A stretch of DNA of 64,000 bases from Sulfitobacter noctilucicola (GCF_000622385.1 NZ_JASD01000006.1:62001-126000); one strand, 5' to 3'. Positions 34,306 to 42,735 are shown, counted from the first letter of the stretch. Made by a program: numbers and translations. The notes: generated by a model from the letters alone, not told the origin.

Positions 34306-35355
34306 TTATGCGCCCAAGCTCTCGAGGATCGCCTTTGTCCCCGGCATCCGCTTCAGCGAGTTTCCGATGTGCTCCCGCCAGCGTGGGCCAACCTCCAGAG
34401 CAGCGGCATAGGCGCGGGCCAGATCATCAGGGCGGTCCTCGGCCATCGCTTCGATCAGGAAGGCTGCTTGCTCTCGATCCTTGGCCGACTTTAGGCTCCC
34501 CTCCCCGTCCCGCCGCCGATCCGCAATGATCAGTTTGTGGATCGCATAGCGCTCCGGGCGCGGGACCTGCACGAGTATGCCGGATCGATAGATCGCCGCC
34601 GCATGAATCGGTTCGGCAATCAGGAAGTTGAGATAGTTCAATCCTTGGGCGTTCACGCCCAATGCTGGCAGATCACGGATGGTCTCATCTCCGAATGCCG
34701 GTGTTAGAAACTCGACCAACTGGCCACTGCCGCCTTGCGCCCATCGCCAGGTCCGGCCTTGGTCAAGAGCCGGTAAGGGATCAAATTTGAGCGCCGAGAA
34801 GGTCTCGGCGAGACCAGGGTCAACCTGATCCTGCAGCGCCACACTGAGCTTTTCGAACTGGGCGATGTCGATGTCGCCGGTATTAGCCATGCCGCCCAAG
34901 GGCAAACGAACACCTAGCTCGCCCTCATAGAGCCGGAACGCGTTTGTCCCGACGATGGTGCCACCCAAACGGAAAGTCCCGGCCGCCGCCATCGCCGACA
35001 GGATGGACCCGGTGGCCCGGTCGGTGGGGGTCATGCCTTCGGCGCGCAGGAGGCGAACGAGCCGCGACCGTTCTGCCTGCCGATCCTTGGCGGTCGCGCG
35101 CAGCTCTTCAATCCGGTCGATACGTGCACGCGTCTCGTAGCTGTCTTCGCCGATATAGATGAAGCGCATCTCCGTTCCGACGCGTCGCGCGGCGTACCAA
35201 TAGGCCTTGTCGCCGCGCTCCTTGAGCGTTGGTTTGCCTTCCACGCCGGATAGGGCGTCGTCTTTCAGAAGGCGCACCAGATCGGTGTAAGCGCTCATCG
35301 CGATGCTGCTAAGTGGGGTCATGCCAATCATTTCAAAGTTTTGCTTGGCACGCAT
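34306..35355 (-). CDS. GSU2403-like nucleotidyltransferase-fold protein
   Basis: About 349 residues. The central part, GGTIVGTNAFRLYEGELGVRL followed by NTGDIDIAQF, looks like a nucleotidyltransferase core with the G-T and D-I-D metal motif. A helical C-terminal half (AIHKLIIADRR) resembles GSU2403/AbiEii-like proteins. Start ATG 35355 is preferred; longer frames upstream have an Arg-rich leader. It is convergent with parDE. Function unknown; AbiE-type nucleotidyltransferase toxins share this fold. Confidence 0.65.
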   Translation of the reverse strand: MRAKQNFEMIGMTPLSSIAMSAYTDLVRLLKDDALSGVEGKPTLKERGDKAYWYAARRVGTEMRFIYIGEDSYETRARIDRIEELRATAKDRQAERSRLVRLLRAEGMTPTDRATGSILSAMAAAGTFRLGGTIVGTNAFRLYEGELGVRLPLGGMANTGDIDIAQFEKLSVALQDQVDPGLAETFSALKFDPLPALDQGRTWRWAQGGSGQLVEFLTPAFGDETIRDLPALGVNAQGLNYLNFLIAEPIHAAAIYRSGILVQVPRPERYAIHKLIIADRRRDGEGSLKSAKDREQAAFLIEAMAEDRPDDLARAYAAALEVGPRWREHIGNSLKRMPGTKAILESLGA

Positions 35356-35411
35356 ATACCTATCAAAAGATAAAATTGCTAGGCAAAAGGACGTGAGGAC
35401 ACCACCACGTC

Positions 35412-35454
35412 CATGAGGAGCGACGAAAGGGCCACCCGGAGGCGACCCCCTTTC
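35412..35454. repeat. Hairpin direct repeat, copy 2
   Basis: CATGAG (35412) and GACGAAAGGGCC (35422) occur at the same spacing as in copy 1 (33513). The stem GAAAGGG...CCCTTTC (35425-35454) lies just after the stop of the DUF2493 gene on the minus strand, so it may also act as its terminator. Confidence 0.5.
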
Positions 35455-35455
35455 T

Positions 35456-36385
35456 TCAATCCTGCGCAGTCTTCTTCGCCGGGTCCGCAACCCGCATGAC
35501 CGTCAGGCCTTTCGCTTCCGCCTTCTGCCCGAGGTTCAGCGCGACCCCGTTGCCGCCGAAGAGGACAACCCCCGTCGCGGCGAACTTGTCGTCCAGCATT
35601 TCGTCGTTGCACTTGAACGGTGCCGCCCGCCCGTGCGCGGACCAGCGCGGATCGAAGCGCGCCTGTGCTATCCCGCGTGCCCGGGCCCACCGAGCCGCGA
35701 TCATCTCCGCCCCGTGCTTGCCACCCTTGTGGCAGAGGAAGATCTCCTGGTTGCGGTTCTGCTTGATCCGTTCGCGAACCTTGTCGAGCGTGTTGAAGAT
35801 CACATCGACATCGGTCCAGTCGGTGGCGCCTGAGACGATCAGGGGCACCCCCTCGACTTTCGATTTCTCGGCAGTCTCGCGGTCGTGCTGCTCGAGGAGC
35901 TGCCGCGCCTCGAAGACCGCGCCGGTCTCCTGCGCCCGGACGCTCGCGCGCGAGCCGGCTGCCGGGATGAAGGCGTGACCCGTCTCGATCTCGTAGCATT
36001 CCGCCGCTGCCTCGCTCATCACCTCGATGGCGCTGACAATCTCGCGCAGCTGCAGAAAGCGCGCCTGCGCTTCTTCGAGCGCGGTCTCGGCGATCTCTGA
36101 TCCGTCGTGGGATTTTGCCAGCGCACCGATCTTGTCGGCGGTGCGGTCGACCTCCTTGCCAAGCGCCACCTTGCGGCGCTGCAGGATGGTGGCGAGCCCG
36201 TACGCCAGCGGTTCGATTTCCGCCTCGAGCCCGGTATTTCGCAATTGACCGAGCAGAGCCTCGAAGCTCTCGCGGATGATGTGGTCGGTCAGGATGTGAT
36301 CCTCGGGGATCGGGAGTTGTGCGTCCTTCTCGGTCAGTCCGAAAAGCTCGATGGTCTCGTAAGTGTTCGCATTGTCGTAAGCCAT
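35456..36385 (-). CDS. DUF2493 domain protein
   Basis: 309 residues. The N-terminal 150 residues are helical (LREIVSAIEVMSEAAAECYEIETG). The C-terminal half has the SLOG/Rossmann-like DUF2493 pattern: PLIVSGATDWTDVDVI, then IFLCHKGGKHGAEMIAARWA. DUF2493 proteins are widespread on alphaproteobacterial plasmids; their function is unknown, and a nucleotide-related ligand is inferred from the fold. Start ATG 36385; upstream in-frame extension is low-complexity and looks spurious. Confidence 0.8.
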   Translation of the reverse strand: MAYDNANTYETIELFGLTEKDAQLPIPEDHILTDHIIRESFEALLGQLRNTGLEAEIEPLAYGLATILQRRKVALGKEVDRTADKIGALAKSHDGSEIAETALEEAQARFLQLREIVSAIEVMSEAAAECYEIETGHAFIPAAGSRASVRAQETGAVFEARQLLEQHDRETAEKSKVEGVPLIVSGATDWTDVDVIFNTLDKVRERIKQNRNQEIFLCHKGGKHGAEMIAARWARARGIAQARFDPRWSAHGRAAPFKCNDEMLDDKFAATGVVLFGGNGVALNLGQKAEAKGLTVMRVADPAKKTAQD

Positions 36386-37021
36386 GTCTGTTCTCCAGTG
36401 TTCGGTTGTTCGACCACCACGTGAGTGTGGTGGCATGGCCGAATGCCTGGTTTCCGAATCTGGCCGGGTCAGGGACGGCGCAGCCGCCGGCTTGCCCGGG
36501 GGCAAAAGTTTTCCGCGCGCGACACCCGAGACACGCGCACCCTCACGCACGGGACCATCCCGCGCAACATGCCCCGCCCTCGCCGAAAAGTTTTGCGATC
36601 CTTGACGCGGGCTGATTTGGGGGCCATCCGGAGGATATGCTTCCGCACTCATGTGTGTGTGTTTTGACGGTAGGTTTGCCCGACCCGAGCAGGCAAACAG
36701 CCCGACCGGACGCGGGAGACGGATGGAGCGACGGGATCGTTTTGGCCTCGGGCCAAAACAGACCAGAGCGCAATCCGGCGGAGCGGCCGGGGAGGGACGT
36801 GCTCGCGAGGCGGGCAAACCGGGGGCCTAGGTGCGACGCCGCGGTGAGGCCGCATGGCCGAATGCGCGACGGACCGAAGGGCCGTTCTCCCCTGCGACAT
36901 GGCTGGCGAGCTGGGGAGGCCGGGCACGTCGGCTTCAAGATACGTCCGACCACCTGCCCCTGAAAGCAATTGAAAAGGAAGACTGGCGATGGTAGTCTGT
37001 TGGAGCACCAGAGGAGCTACT
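36386..37021. other. GC-rich gene-free region with hairpins
   Basis: No credible gene is seen. It contains the perfect hairpin GTTTTGGCC-TCG-GGCCAAAAC (36739-36759) and a weaker one, GTTTGCC...GGCAAAC (near 36677-36700). Composition resembles 32346-32812. It separates DUF2493 from the second toxin-antitoxin pair and may hold its promoter at the right end. Confidence 0.4.
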
Positions 37022-37297
37022 ATGAGCGTTCAAAAGCAATCCGTCAGTTTCACCGACACGGCCTACACATTTGCCAAGGAACTGGTCGAAGCTGGAGAGT
37101 ACCCAAATATGAGCGCGGCTGTTTCGGGTGAATTGGCGAAGGCCAAGGCAGAGCGAGATCGCGAACGAACTTTGCTCGAAGCAGAATTGGAACGCCGCCT
37201 GTCTCTTCCACTCGACCAATGGGAACCCGTCGGCGAAGCGTCCGACGTCACGGCCAGCGCACGGGCCCATCTTGCCGCGATGGCCAAAAAGACCTGA
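37022..37297 (+). CDS. ParD-like antitoxin (second pair)
   Basis: 91 residues: SVSFTDTAYTFAKELVEAGEYPNMSAAVSGEL is a ribbon-helix-helix start, and the charged C-terminus (AERDRERTLLEAELERR) would bind a toxin. Start ATG 37022 follows GGAG. The stop overlaps the toxin ATG (TGATG). Diverged from the antitoxin at 33720; the two pairs are not close copies. Confidence 0.8.
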   Translation: MSVQKQSVSFTDTAYTFAKELVEAGEYPNMSAAVSGELAKAKAERDRERTLLEAELERRLSLPLDQWEPVGEASDVTASARAHLAAMAKKT

Positions 37298-37629
37298 TGC
37301 GATTTATCAGGCATCCGTTCTTCGAACGTGACCTTATCGGTATCGTTGATCATATTGTTGAGGTGACCGATGGTGACGTTGCAGCCGCGAGCCGTCGCCT
37401 GGATGAAGTAGACGCGCTCTTAGAAGCGATTGCCTCAAATCCAAATTCAGGTGTCAGGCTGAACGACAAACTGGATGGATGGCTCGTGCGCCATGGCGGC
37501 GCCGGTCAGCGACTGACCATCGTATTCAAACCGGATGTAGACGCCGGGCAGATTTATCTCGCTCTTGTCGCGTTCGGCGGCCGGGATTGGATGCGACTGG
37601 CGTCAGCGAGACAGGTGTTCACTGACTAG
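37297..37629 (+). CDS. ParE/RelE-like toxin (second pair)
   Basis: 110 residues with the ParE-like layout: RHPFFERDLIGIVDHIVEVT, helix pair with LDEVDALLEAIASNPNSGVRL, then LTIVFKPDVDAGQIYLALVAFGGRDW. It is coupled to the upstream antitoxin. Such pairs usually maintain plasmids or integrated elements. Confidence 0.75.
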   Translation: MRFIRHPFFERDLIGIVDHIVEVTDGDVAAASRRLDEVDALLEAIASNPNSGVRLNDKLDGWLVRHGGAGQRLTIVFKPDVDAGQIYLALVAFGGRDWMRLASARQVFTD

Positions 37630-37920
37630 CCTTAGAGCCATGGAGTGACGGAGAAGTTGTAGACCGGACCTTCGCTGCGCCGTGCGCGAACTGGTAGGAT
37701 GCGGGACAAACCGGACTTATGCAGGCGCGGCTGTTGCTGAAGCAGCATTAGTTCGCACGCGCGGCGCGTTCATCGCTGTGTCGCAGCTGATGTCGCCATA
37801 CCGGTCGATCAGAGGCCCCGATTGTGCCTGAGCCAAGACCGAACTTTCGCCGTACGCTTCGCCAATATGAAAGATAATGGGACAGAGATACCGTTCGCGA
37901 AACTCAAGCTAACGGCTGCT

Positions 37921-38334
37921 TTACTCGTGTAGGCTGCCGCCAAAGCCATCCTTCATCAAAGCGTCCAACATAGGACAAGCCGCAGAGCCATCGTCGCAGT
38001 TCTTGGAAAGGCTCAAGAGCGCGTCTTGGAGGCGCACTAAGTTCTCAATCTTGGCGGTGATCTCACCCAGATGGTTCTCAGCCATTGCTTTCACCTCGCC
38101 ACAGGATCGGTCACTCTGCTCGGTCAGAGATAGAAAGGTCTGAATAATCGAGATCGGGAAGCCCAAATCGCGACACCGGCGCACGAACCTGAGTTTGGCG
38201 ATTTCATCTGACGAGTACAGCCGACGCCCTCCTGCCGAGCGCCCCGGTTTCGGAACAACACCCTCTCGTTCATAGTATCGGATCGTTTCGATGTTCACGC
38301 CGCTTTGTTCTGACGCTTTGCCGATGGTGAACAT
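37921..38334 (-). CDS. merR: MerR-family mercury-type regulator
   Basis: About 137 residues from ATG 38334. HTH IGKASEQSGVNIETIRYYEREG, then a long dimer helix and three cysteines C78, C113 and C120, close to the MerR Hg(II) ligands in spacing (one in RSCGE, two in NCDDGSAAC). MerR represses and, with Hg(II), activates the divergent mer operon. The binding promoter is at 38340-38370, directly beside it. Confidence 0.9.
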   Translation of the reverse strand: MFTIGKASEQSGVNIETIRYYEREGVVPKPGRSAGGRRLYSSDEIAKLRFVRRCRDLGFPISIIQTFLSLTEQSDRSCGEVKAMAENHLGEITAKIENLVRLQDALLSLSKNCDDGSAACPMLDALMKDGFGGSLHE

Positions 38335-38339
38335 TTCGC

Positions 38340-38370
38340 TTGCTCCTATAGTGGCTACAGGAAGTAGAAA
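38340..38370 (+). promoter_or_regulatory. MerR-controlled promoter of merT-merF
   Basis: TTGCTC (38340-38345) and TAGAAA (38365-38370) have a 19-bp spacer. The spacer includes the dyad CTATAG...CTACAG-like core. It lies between divergent merR and merT, as in all mer operons. Confidence 0.78.
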
Positions 38371-38376
38371 AGTAAA

Positions 38377-38763
38377 ATGGACATGAATGCAAATCAACAA
38401 CCCTTGGCGGACACCGGCATCGCTGCCCGCCTATTGATGCCCTTCGCTGCGCTTTTGGCGCTGTTGTCGGCGTCATGTTGCGTTTTGCCTATCGGCCTTT
38501 CGATACTGGGCCTTGGCGGTGCATGGCTCACCATGCTTGGGCCATTCATCGCTTATCGAGGGTTCATTCTTGCAGGTGTCGCGATTGCCCTCGTTTGGGC
38601 TTGGTATCGGGTGCTGCGGCGCAAGCCATGCTCAACGCGCAGGCGGTCTGCAATTATCTGGACGTCACTTGCATCTATCGCCTTTTTGATCGCGCTGTCT
38701 TCGCCGCTCTGGGAGGCGTCAGCGCAACGTTTTATGTGGGATTTGTGGAGATCGACTCGATGA
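38377..38763 (+). CDS. merT: MerT-like mercuric ion transporter
   Basis: 128 residues, three membrane helices. The first helix has the diagnostic vicinal cysteines LSASCCVLPIGLSILG, which take Hg(II) from the periplasm; a later Cys in RRKPCSTR lies on the cytoplasmic side. The ATG at 38377 begins just after the MerR promoter. Stop overlaps merF (ATGA). Confidence 0.88.
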   Translation: MDMNANQQPLADTGIAARLLMPFAALLALLSASCCVLPIGLSILGLGGAWLTMLGPFIAYRGFILAGVAIALVWAWYRVLRRKPCSTRRRSAIIWTSLASIAFLIALSSPLWEASAQRFMWDLWRSTR

Positions 38764-38969
38764 AGAACAAACTCCTGGCGCTCGGGGTGGGTGGCACGAT
38801 CTTGGCCGCGCTCTGTTGCTTCACGCCGTTGCTGCCGGTCGCGCTGACCGCGCTTGGTCTGACGGGCTTACTTGGTGTCGTCTACAGCGATGCTTTCTTG
38901 CTGCCGATATTGGCAGGATTTCTCATACTCACGGGGTGCGCGATATGGCGACAGAAGACGCAAAAGTAG
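38760..38969 (+). CDS. merF: MerF-like mercury transporter
   Basis: 69 residues with two membrane helices. The N-terminal helix holds ILAALCCFTPLLPVAL with vicinal cysteines, followed by GLTGLLGVVY and a second helix with a Cys (LTGCAIW). MerF moves Hg(II) into the cytoplasm. It overlaps merT by four bases and the next gene by about 25. Confidence 0.85.
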   Translation: MKNKLLALGVGGTILAALCCFTPLLPVALTALGLTGLLGVVYSDAFLLPILAGFLILTGCAIWRQKTQK

Positions 38970-39166
38970 TGCTGCAATCGACTCTCACCTGTCCATCTTG
39001 CGGGCACGTTGAAACCGAGACTATGCCGACCGATGCCTGCCAGTGGTTTTATGAATGCAAGTCATGTCAGACCGTCATGAAACCGCTAGAGGGGGATTGC
39101 TGCGTCTACTGTTCTTACGCAACGGTTCCATGTCCACCTATCCAAGAAGGCAAATCCTGCTGCTAA
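38945..39166 (+). CDS. GDCC-motif small Cys-rich protein of mer operons
   Basis: 73 residues rich in cysteine: TCPSCGHVE, ECKSCQTVM, GDCCVYCSYATVPCPP and a terminal KSCC. The two CxxC pairs suggest a zinc-ribbon-like or metal-binding fold. Such GDCC proteins often follow merT/merF. Their function is not established, but metal (mercury) binding is likely. Start ATG 38945 is inside merF. Confidence 0.8.
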   Translation: MATEDAKVVLQSTLTCPSCGHVETETMPTDACQWFYECKSCQTVMKPLEGDCCVYCSYATVPCPPIQEGKSCC

Positions 39167-39180
39167 GAGCGTTGTTCATA

Positions 39181-39597
39181 TCAATGCTCGCGCCTGCAAA
39201 GCTTATGATCAGCGAGTGACGCCAGAACATAACAATCCTCGGCTACGCCATCACCTTCACATCCCTTGGACATTCGAACGAGTTCTTTCTCCAAAGCGCG
39301 CAACCGTTTGATTTTGGCGCGCACATCCGTGAGCTGCGATGTCGCAATCTCCGTAGCAGCTTGGCAAGAACGATCCGGGTGTTCCTGGAGCTCGATGAGG
39401 GACAGAATAGCCTCAATCGAAAATCCCAGATCACGAGCGTGACGAATGAAACTCAGTCGTTCCAATCCTTCCTTATCGTAGCGTCTTTGGTTGCCACTTG
39501 TGCGCTCGGCCTCTGCCAAAAGTCCCATTTCTTCATAGTAACGAATGGTTGGAACCTTGACCTTTGTGCGTTTTGAAAGCTCGCCGATAGAAAACAT
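39181..39597 (-). CDS. MerR-family metal regulator
   Basis: About 138 residues from ATG 39597. HTH FSIGELSKRTKVKVPTIRYYEE, dimer helix and cysteines in RSCQAA, SKGCEGD and EDCYVL. This spacing suits Zn/Cd/Pb-type regulators (ZntR/PbrR-like). It is divergent from a cation transporter and overlooks the dyad promoter at 39609-39639. It resembles the regulator at 54314-54763 and could also act on the orphan promoter at 8001-8031. Confidence 0.85.
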   Translation of the reverse strand: MFSIGELSKRTKVKVPTIRYYEEMGLLAEAERTSGNQRRYDKEGLERLSFIRHARDLGFSIEAILSLIELQEHPDRSCQAATEIATSQLTDVRAKIKRLRALEKELVRMSKGCEGDGVAEDCYVLASLADHKLCRREH

Positions 39598-39608
39598 GAA
39601 GAAACCTC

Positions 39609-39639
39609 TTGAACCTCTAGTCACTAGAGACATTACACT
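39609..39639 (+). promoter_or_regulatory. MerR-type promoter of the cation transporter gene
   Basis: TTGAAC (39609-39614) and TACACT (39634-39639) are 19 bp apart. The spacer holds the perfect dyad CTCTAGT-C-ACTAGAG. It lies between the divergent MerR-type gene and the transporter. Confidence 0.8.
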
Positions 39640-39671
39640 ATCACCAACGTAAGATGAAAGAGGATTCACCC

Positions 39672-40307
39672 ATGTCAGGTTGCTGCGGACACGACACCAA
39701 ATTTGACGGCGTATCAGACGATTACAAGCGAAGGCTTTGGATCGTCATTGCATTGAACGCGACGATGTTCGCAGTTGAAATGACGGCTGGCCATCTGGCG
39801 AAGTCACAGGCGTTGCAAGCCGACGCTCTCGACTTTGCGGGTGATGCAATGACCTATGGCATTTCTCTGGCCGTCATTGGTGCCTCTCTTCGCGCCCGTA
39901 CCAATGCCGCACTTTTCAAGGGTTTTAGCCTGTTGCTGATGGGACTTTGGGTATTCGGATCGACCGGCTACCGCATCTTTTATGTCGGGGTTCCCACAGC
40001 CGAGATCATGGGTGTTGTTGGCTTTCTGGCATTGCTCACAAACCTTGCCAGTGTGGTCTTGCTGGCGCGCTACAAAGACGGTGACGCCAATGTGCGATCT
40101 GTCTGGCTATGCTCTCGCAATGACGCCATCGGCAACGTCGCCGTCATGTTCGCCGCCTTGGGCGTCTGGGGCACTGCAACGGGTTGGCCTGACCTGATCG
40201 TTGCAACAATCATGGCGGGGCTGTTTCTATCATCGGCTTTCCAGATCGTGCGGCAAGCCCTCGCAGAACGACGGGAAATAATCGACCACGAACACGCGGA
40301 GGCATGA
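39672..40307 (+). CDS. Short CDF-like cation transporter
   Basis: About 211 residues. N-terminus SGCCGHDTK may bind metal. Five to six helices follow; the pairs LQADALDFAGDAMTY and SRNDAIGNVAVMFAA are the conserved Asp/His-type sites of cation diffusion facilitators, but the cytoplasmic C-terminal domain is missing. AAGAGGA about 10 bases upstream supports ATG 39672; the in-frame ATG at 39654 lies too near the predicted transcription start. A paralogue with an added HMA domain is at 61212-62063. Confidence 0.8.
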   Translation: MSGCCGHDTKFDGVSDDYKRRLWIVIALNATMFAVEMTAGHLAKSQALQADALDFAGDAMTYGISLAVIGASLRARTNAALFKGFSLLLMGLWVFGSTGYRIFYVGVPTAEIMGVVGFLALLTNLASVVLLARYKDGDANVRSVWLCSRNDAIGNVAVMFAALGVWGTATGWPDLIVATIMAGLFLSSAFQIVRQALAERREIIDHEHAEA

Positions 40308-40855
40308 TGCAGGGATTTCTCATTTTTCTGGGTCTGGCGGTTACCGCTATGACCCTTGCAGCAATCCTCTGGTCGATCGCCTTTCCTGAGCGGCGGATAT
40401 GGCCGCCAAGACGATACACGACACTCACGCCTTTCTTTGTCTGGGTGCCAACATTCACGCTGTTCGGGGTTCTCATCCTGCTGGGTATTTGGGGGTGGGC
40501 TGATCTGGCCATACCGAGTTGGTTGCGGTTTGGCGTCGGCCTGCCTCTCATCCTGATCGGCAATATCGTCGTGTGGATGGAAGTCTCACACTTCGGGGTG
40601 CGGCAGACTGGTGGAGCCAAAGGGACCCTTCGCACAGAAGGCATGTATGGCTACTCGCGGAACCCGCAGTACATGGCTGACATTGGCATCGTATTTGGCT
40701 GGATGATCTTGTCAGCAGCGCCTTGGGCTATAGTCGTAGGACTGGCTGGAATAGTGGTGCTTATTGCAGCGCCATTTTCCGAGGAGCCTTGGCTCAAGGA
40801 TCAATACGGAAGCGCGTTCGAACAGTACGCGTCACGTGTGGGGAGGTTCTTCTGA
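40304..40855 (+). CDS. Isoprenylcysteine/phospholipid methyltransferase-like membrane protein
   Basis: 183 residues, four to five helices. The C-terminal ICMT/PEMT motif is clear: GMYGYSRNPQYMADIGIVFGW followed by EEPWLKDQYGSAFEQY. Such enzymes use S-adenosylmethionine to methylate a lipid or carboxyl group at the membrane. It is coupled to the transporter gene. In metal clusters its substrate is not known. Confidence 0.83.
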   Translation: MMQGFLIFLGLAVTAMTLAAILWSIAFPERRIWPPRRYTTLTPFFVWVPTFTLFGVLILLGIWGWADLAIPSWLRFGVGLPLILIGNIVVWMEVSHFGVRQTGGAKGTLRTEGMYGYSRNPQYMADIGIVFGWMILSAAPWAIVVGLAGIVVLIAAPFSEEPWLKDQYGSAFEQYASRVGRFF

Positions 40856-40916
40856 GGTACGCAACGAGCCAAGGTCGGATTGCGACTGACACCAAAAATG
40901 TAACAATACTAAAAAG

Positions 40917-41333
40917 CTAGGTAGGCATTCCATCAGCTTTCGGAAGACTGGGGTCCATTTGATCCCAAGGCTGTGCGCTCTTCACGTAAATGTCACGGCT
41001 TGGCTGGTACCAACTCGGATCATCCAAACTACCCGCGAACAGGATCATTGCTCCTTCGCTTGCCTGGTTGATCAGAAACAGCGGTGATCCACATTCAGCG
41101 CAGAAACCGCGAAGCATTGCATGGCCGCGATCAGCTTGGCGCTCGAACCACTTTGGTTCACCTTTCTCTAAACTGAAATCAGTTTGTTTCACCAGCACAG
41201 CTGGAAAATAGGCACTTCCAGTGGCCTGCTGGCAATCGCGGCAATGGCAGTTACCCATGTAGCGGGCAACACCTTCGGATTTGTATCGGACTGCTCCACA
41301 CGAGCACCCACCGGAAAATTGCTCAGGCAACAT
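40917..41333 (-). CDS. GFA-family (CENP-V type) zinc protein
   Basis: 138 residues. Zinc ligands: GGCSCGAVRY near the N-terminus, GNCHCRDCQQATGSAYF, and FCAECGSPLF. This fold includes glutathione-dependent formaldehyde-activating enzymes, but most members are uncharacterised and may be glutathione-adduct lyases. It is a lone gene on the minus strand between metal clusters; role inferred only as redox or thiol related. Confidence 0.85.
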   Translation of the reverse strand: MLPEQFSGGCSCGAVRYKSEGVARYMGNCHCRDCQQATGSAYFPAVLVKQTDFSLEKGEPKWFERQADRGHAMLRGFCAECGSPLFLINQASEGAMILFAGSLDDPSWYQPSRDIYVKSAQPWDQMDPSLPKADGMPT

Positions 41334-41459
41334 TATCTTTCCTCTCTAGTTCATTTTATGGAGGAGAACCGACTTCGCAAGCACCTAAAGTCTGAACCTA
41401 TCTGGTTGCTATCGGGCACAGAAAGTCTGCTATCTGAACAAGGGTATTTGCGTCTAGGC

Positions 41460-42002
41460 TCATGCCAAATTATCCCGTCGACGCTTCGCAAGCTCGCGGT
41501 AAAGAGCGGGTGGCGTCACCCCAATCCAATCGGAGACGTGTACCCAACGGCCTTCTTTTGGAGGTCCATTAAGTTCGAGATAGGCATCCAGCCGATCTGT
41601 TACCTTTCGCAAACGCATGATCTCAATGCGCGTCCGCAGTGCCTGAAGTTCTCTGGTCGTTCGCTCAAATGCTCTTACCGATAGATTTCCCCCCCAAGAA
41701 CCGTTCTCAAGGTCCTTCAAAAGCTGCGCCTTAGGTATGGCCGAAAACTTTGTCGTCCGATCCGTCACCGCATCGCAGTGATACTGATCTGCAAACAAGG
41801 ACGCTTCAGCGACCAGATCGCCCGCGTTGGCAATGTGCAACGTGAGAAGCCCGCCATCTTTCAGAGCTCGCCGAAGAAGCACCTGGCCCTCTCTTACAAG
41901 GAAAGCCATTTCAACCTTATCGTTACGCCGAAAAAGATACGCGCCTGCGTCTAGTGTTCGAACAGATGCGCCTTCGAATGATGTGAGCCAATGATCTAAC
42001 AT
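41460..42002 (-). CDS. Short Crp/Fnr-like regulator
   Basis: 180 residues. The cyclic-nucleotide-binding-like barrel runs from about 15 to 110 (LDAGAYLFRRNDKVEMAFLVREG, HIANAGDLVAEASLF), then the dimer helix and a winged helix with WIGVTPPALYRELAKRR. One conserved Cys lies in YHCDAV. No Fe-S cysteine set at the N-terminus. A palindromic box overlaps its start codon (42001-42014). It is a diverged paralogue of 53797-54312 and begins copper module A. Confidence 0.85.
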   Translation of the reverse strand: MLDHWLTSFEGASVRTLDAGAYLFRRNDKVEMAFLVREGQVLLRRALKDGGLLTLHIANAGDLVAEASLFADQYHCDAVTDRTTKFSAIPKAQLLKDLENGSWGGNLSVRAFERTTRELQALRTRIEIMRLRKVTDRLDAYLELNGPPKEGRWVHVSDWIGVTPPALYRELAKRRRDNLA

Positions 42003-42014
42003 GATTTATATCAT
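42001..42014. promoter_or_regulatory. FNR-like box ATGAT-N4-ATCAT overlapping the Crp-like start
   Basis: The box has perfect 5-bp arms with 4-bp spacing, the geometry of FNR/CRP half-sites (TTGAT-N4-ATCAA). It lies between divergent genes and overlaps the ATG of the regulator, so autoregulation is likely. An almost identical box is placed the same way at 53785-53798. Confidence 0.65.
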
Positions 42015-42079
42015 GTTTCATGTTGCTCATCATATGCAATGTCTTTGCGCAAATACCGGATCAAACAAGGATATCAAAC

Positions 42080-42676
42080 ATGACAACCAAGCGCTTCGCA
42101 TTTCTCATGCTGTTCTTGCCCACCTTTGCCTTTGCTCAAAACCACTCTGGAAACCACGGCTCAGCCCCATCGGACTATGCAGGGCAAGAAACGCGCCTTA
42201 TCAAATCCCTTTCCGAGGACGACTTGGAAGAGATCGCACGTGGCGGCGGTTGGGGTCTTGCACGCGCCGCCGAGCTGAATGGCGTTCCCGGGCCAACGCA
42301 TCTCCTTGAGCTTGCCGATGAAATCGGTCTGACCGAACAGCAGCGCCACGACATCGAGGTGATCCGGGCGCAGATGCGGGCAGACGCCATAACTGCTGGG
42401 GAGCGGTTCGTCGCGGCGGAACAATCGCTGGACGAAGCTTTTCAACTTGGTGCGCCGGATGCAGGGACACTTGAGCGGCTCGTCGTGGAGGCAGGTGAGG
42501 CGCGGGCAAACTTACGCCTGGTTCACCTCAACGCGCACCTGCTGACTTTGCCATTGCTGACTGACACTCAAGTGACCCAGTATTCGGTGCTGCGCGGCTA
42601 CTCAGATGATCCATGTGACGCCGTTCCTGACGGGCATGATCCGGAGATGTGGCGCAACCATAATGGGTGCAACTAG
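42080..42676 (+). CDS. Spy/CpxP-like periplasmic metal-stress protein
   Basis: 198 residues: signal peptide ending FAFAQ, then an LTxxQ-type motif LTEQQRHDIEVIRAQMR followed by a helical hairpin with EAGEARANLRLVHLNAHL, as in Spy/CpxP/ZraP proteins. A C-terminal tail has NHNGCN. These proteins chaperone periplasmic clients or sense metals. ATG 42080 is the signal-peptide start. It is divergent from the Crp-like regulator across the FNR-like box. Confidence 0.7.
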   Translation: MTTKRFAFLMLFLPTFAFAQNHSGNHGSAPSDYAGQETRLIKSLSEDDLEEIARGGGWGLARAAELNGVPGPTHLLELADEIGLTEQQRHDIEVIRAQMRADAITAGERFVAAEQSLDEAFQLGAPDAGTLERLVVEAGEARANLRLVHLNAHLLTLPLLTDTQVTQYSVLRGYSDDPCDAVPDGHDPEMWRNHNGCN

Positions 42677-42718
42677 GTTGTCCAACGGCGACACATCCTC
42701 GTGACTTGTCAAAACCAT

Positions 42719-42735
42719 ATACCCCCAGTAGGTAT
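42719..42735. promoter_or_regulatory. CsoR-type box (module A structural genes)
   Basis: ATACC-N7-GGTAT with the spacer CCCAGTA, six bases before the start of the first structural gene. Three other boxes of identical 5-7-5 geometry sit at 45644-45666, 48301-48323 and 53078-53096, two of them beside csoR-like genes. Confidence 0.65.
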
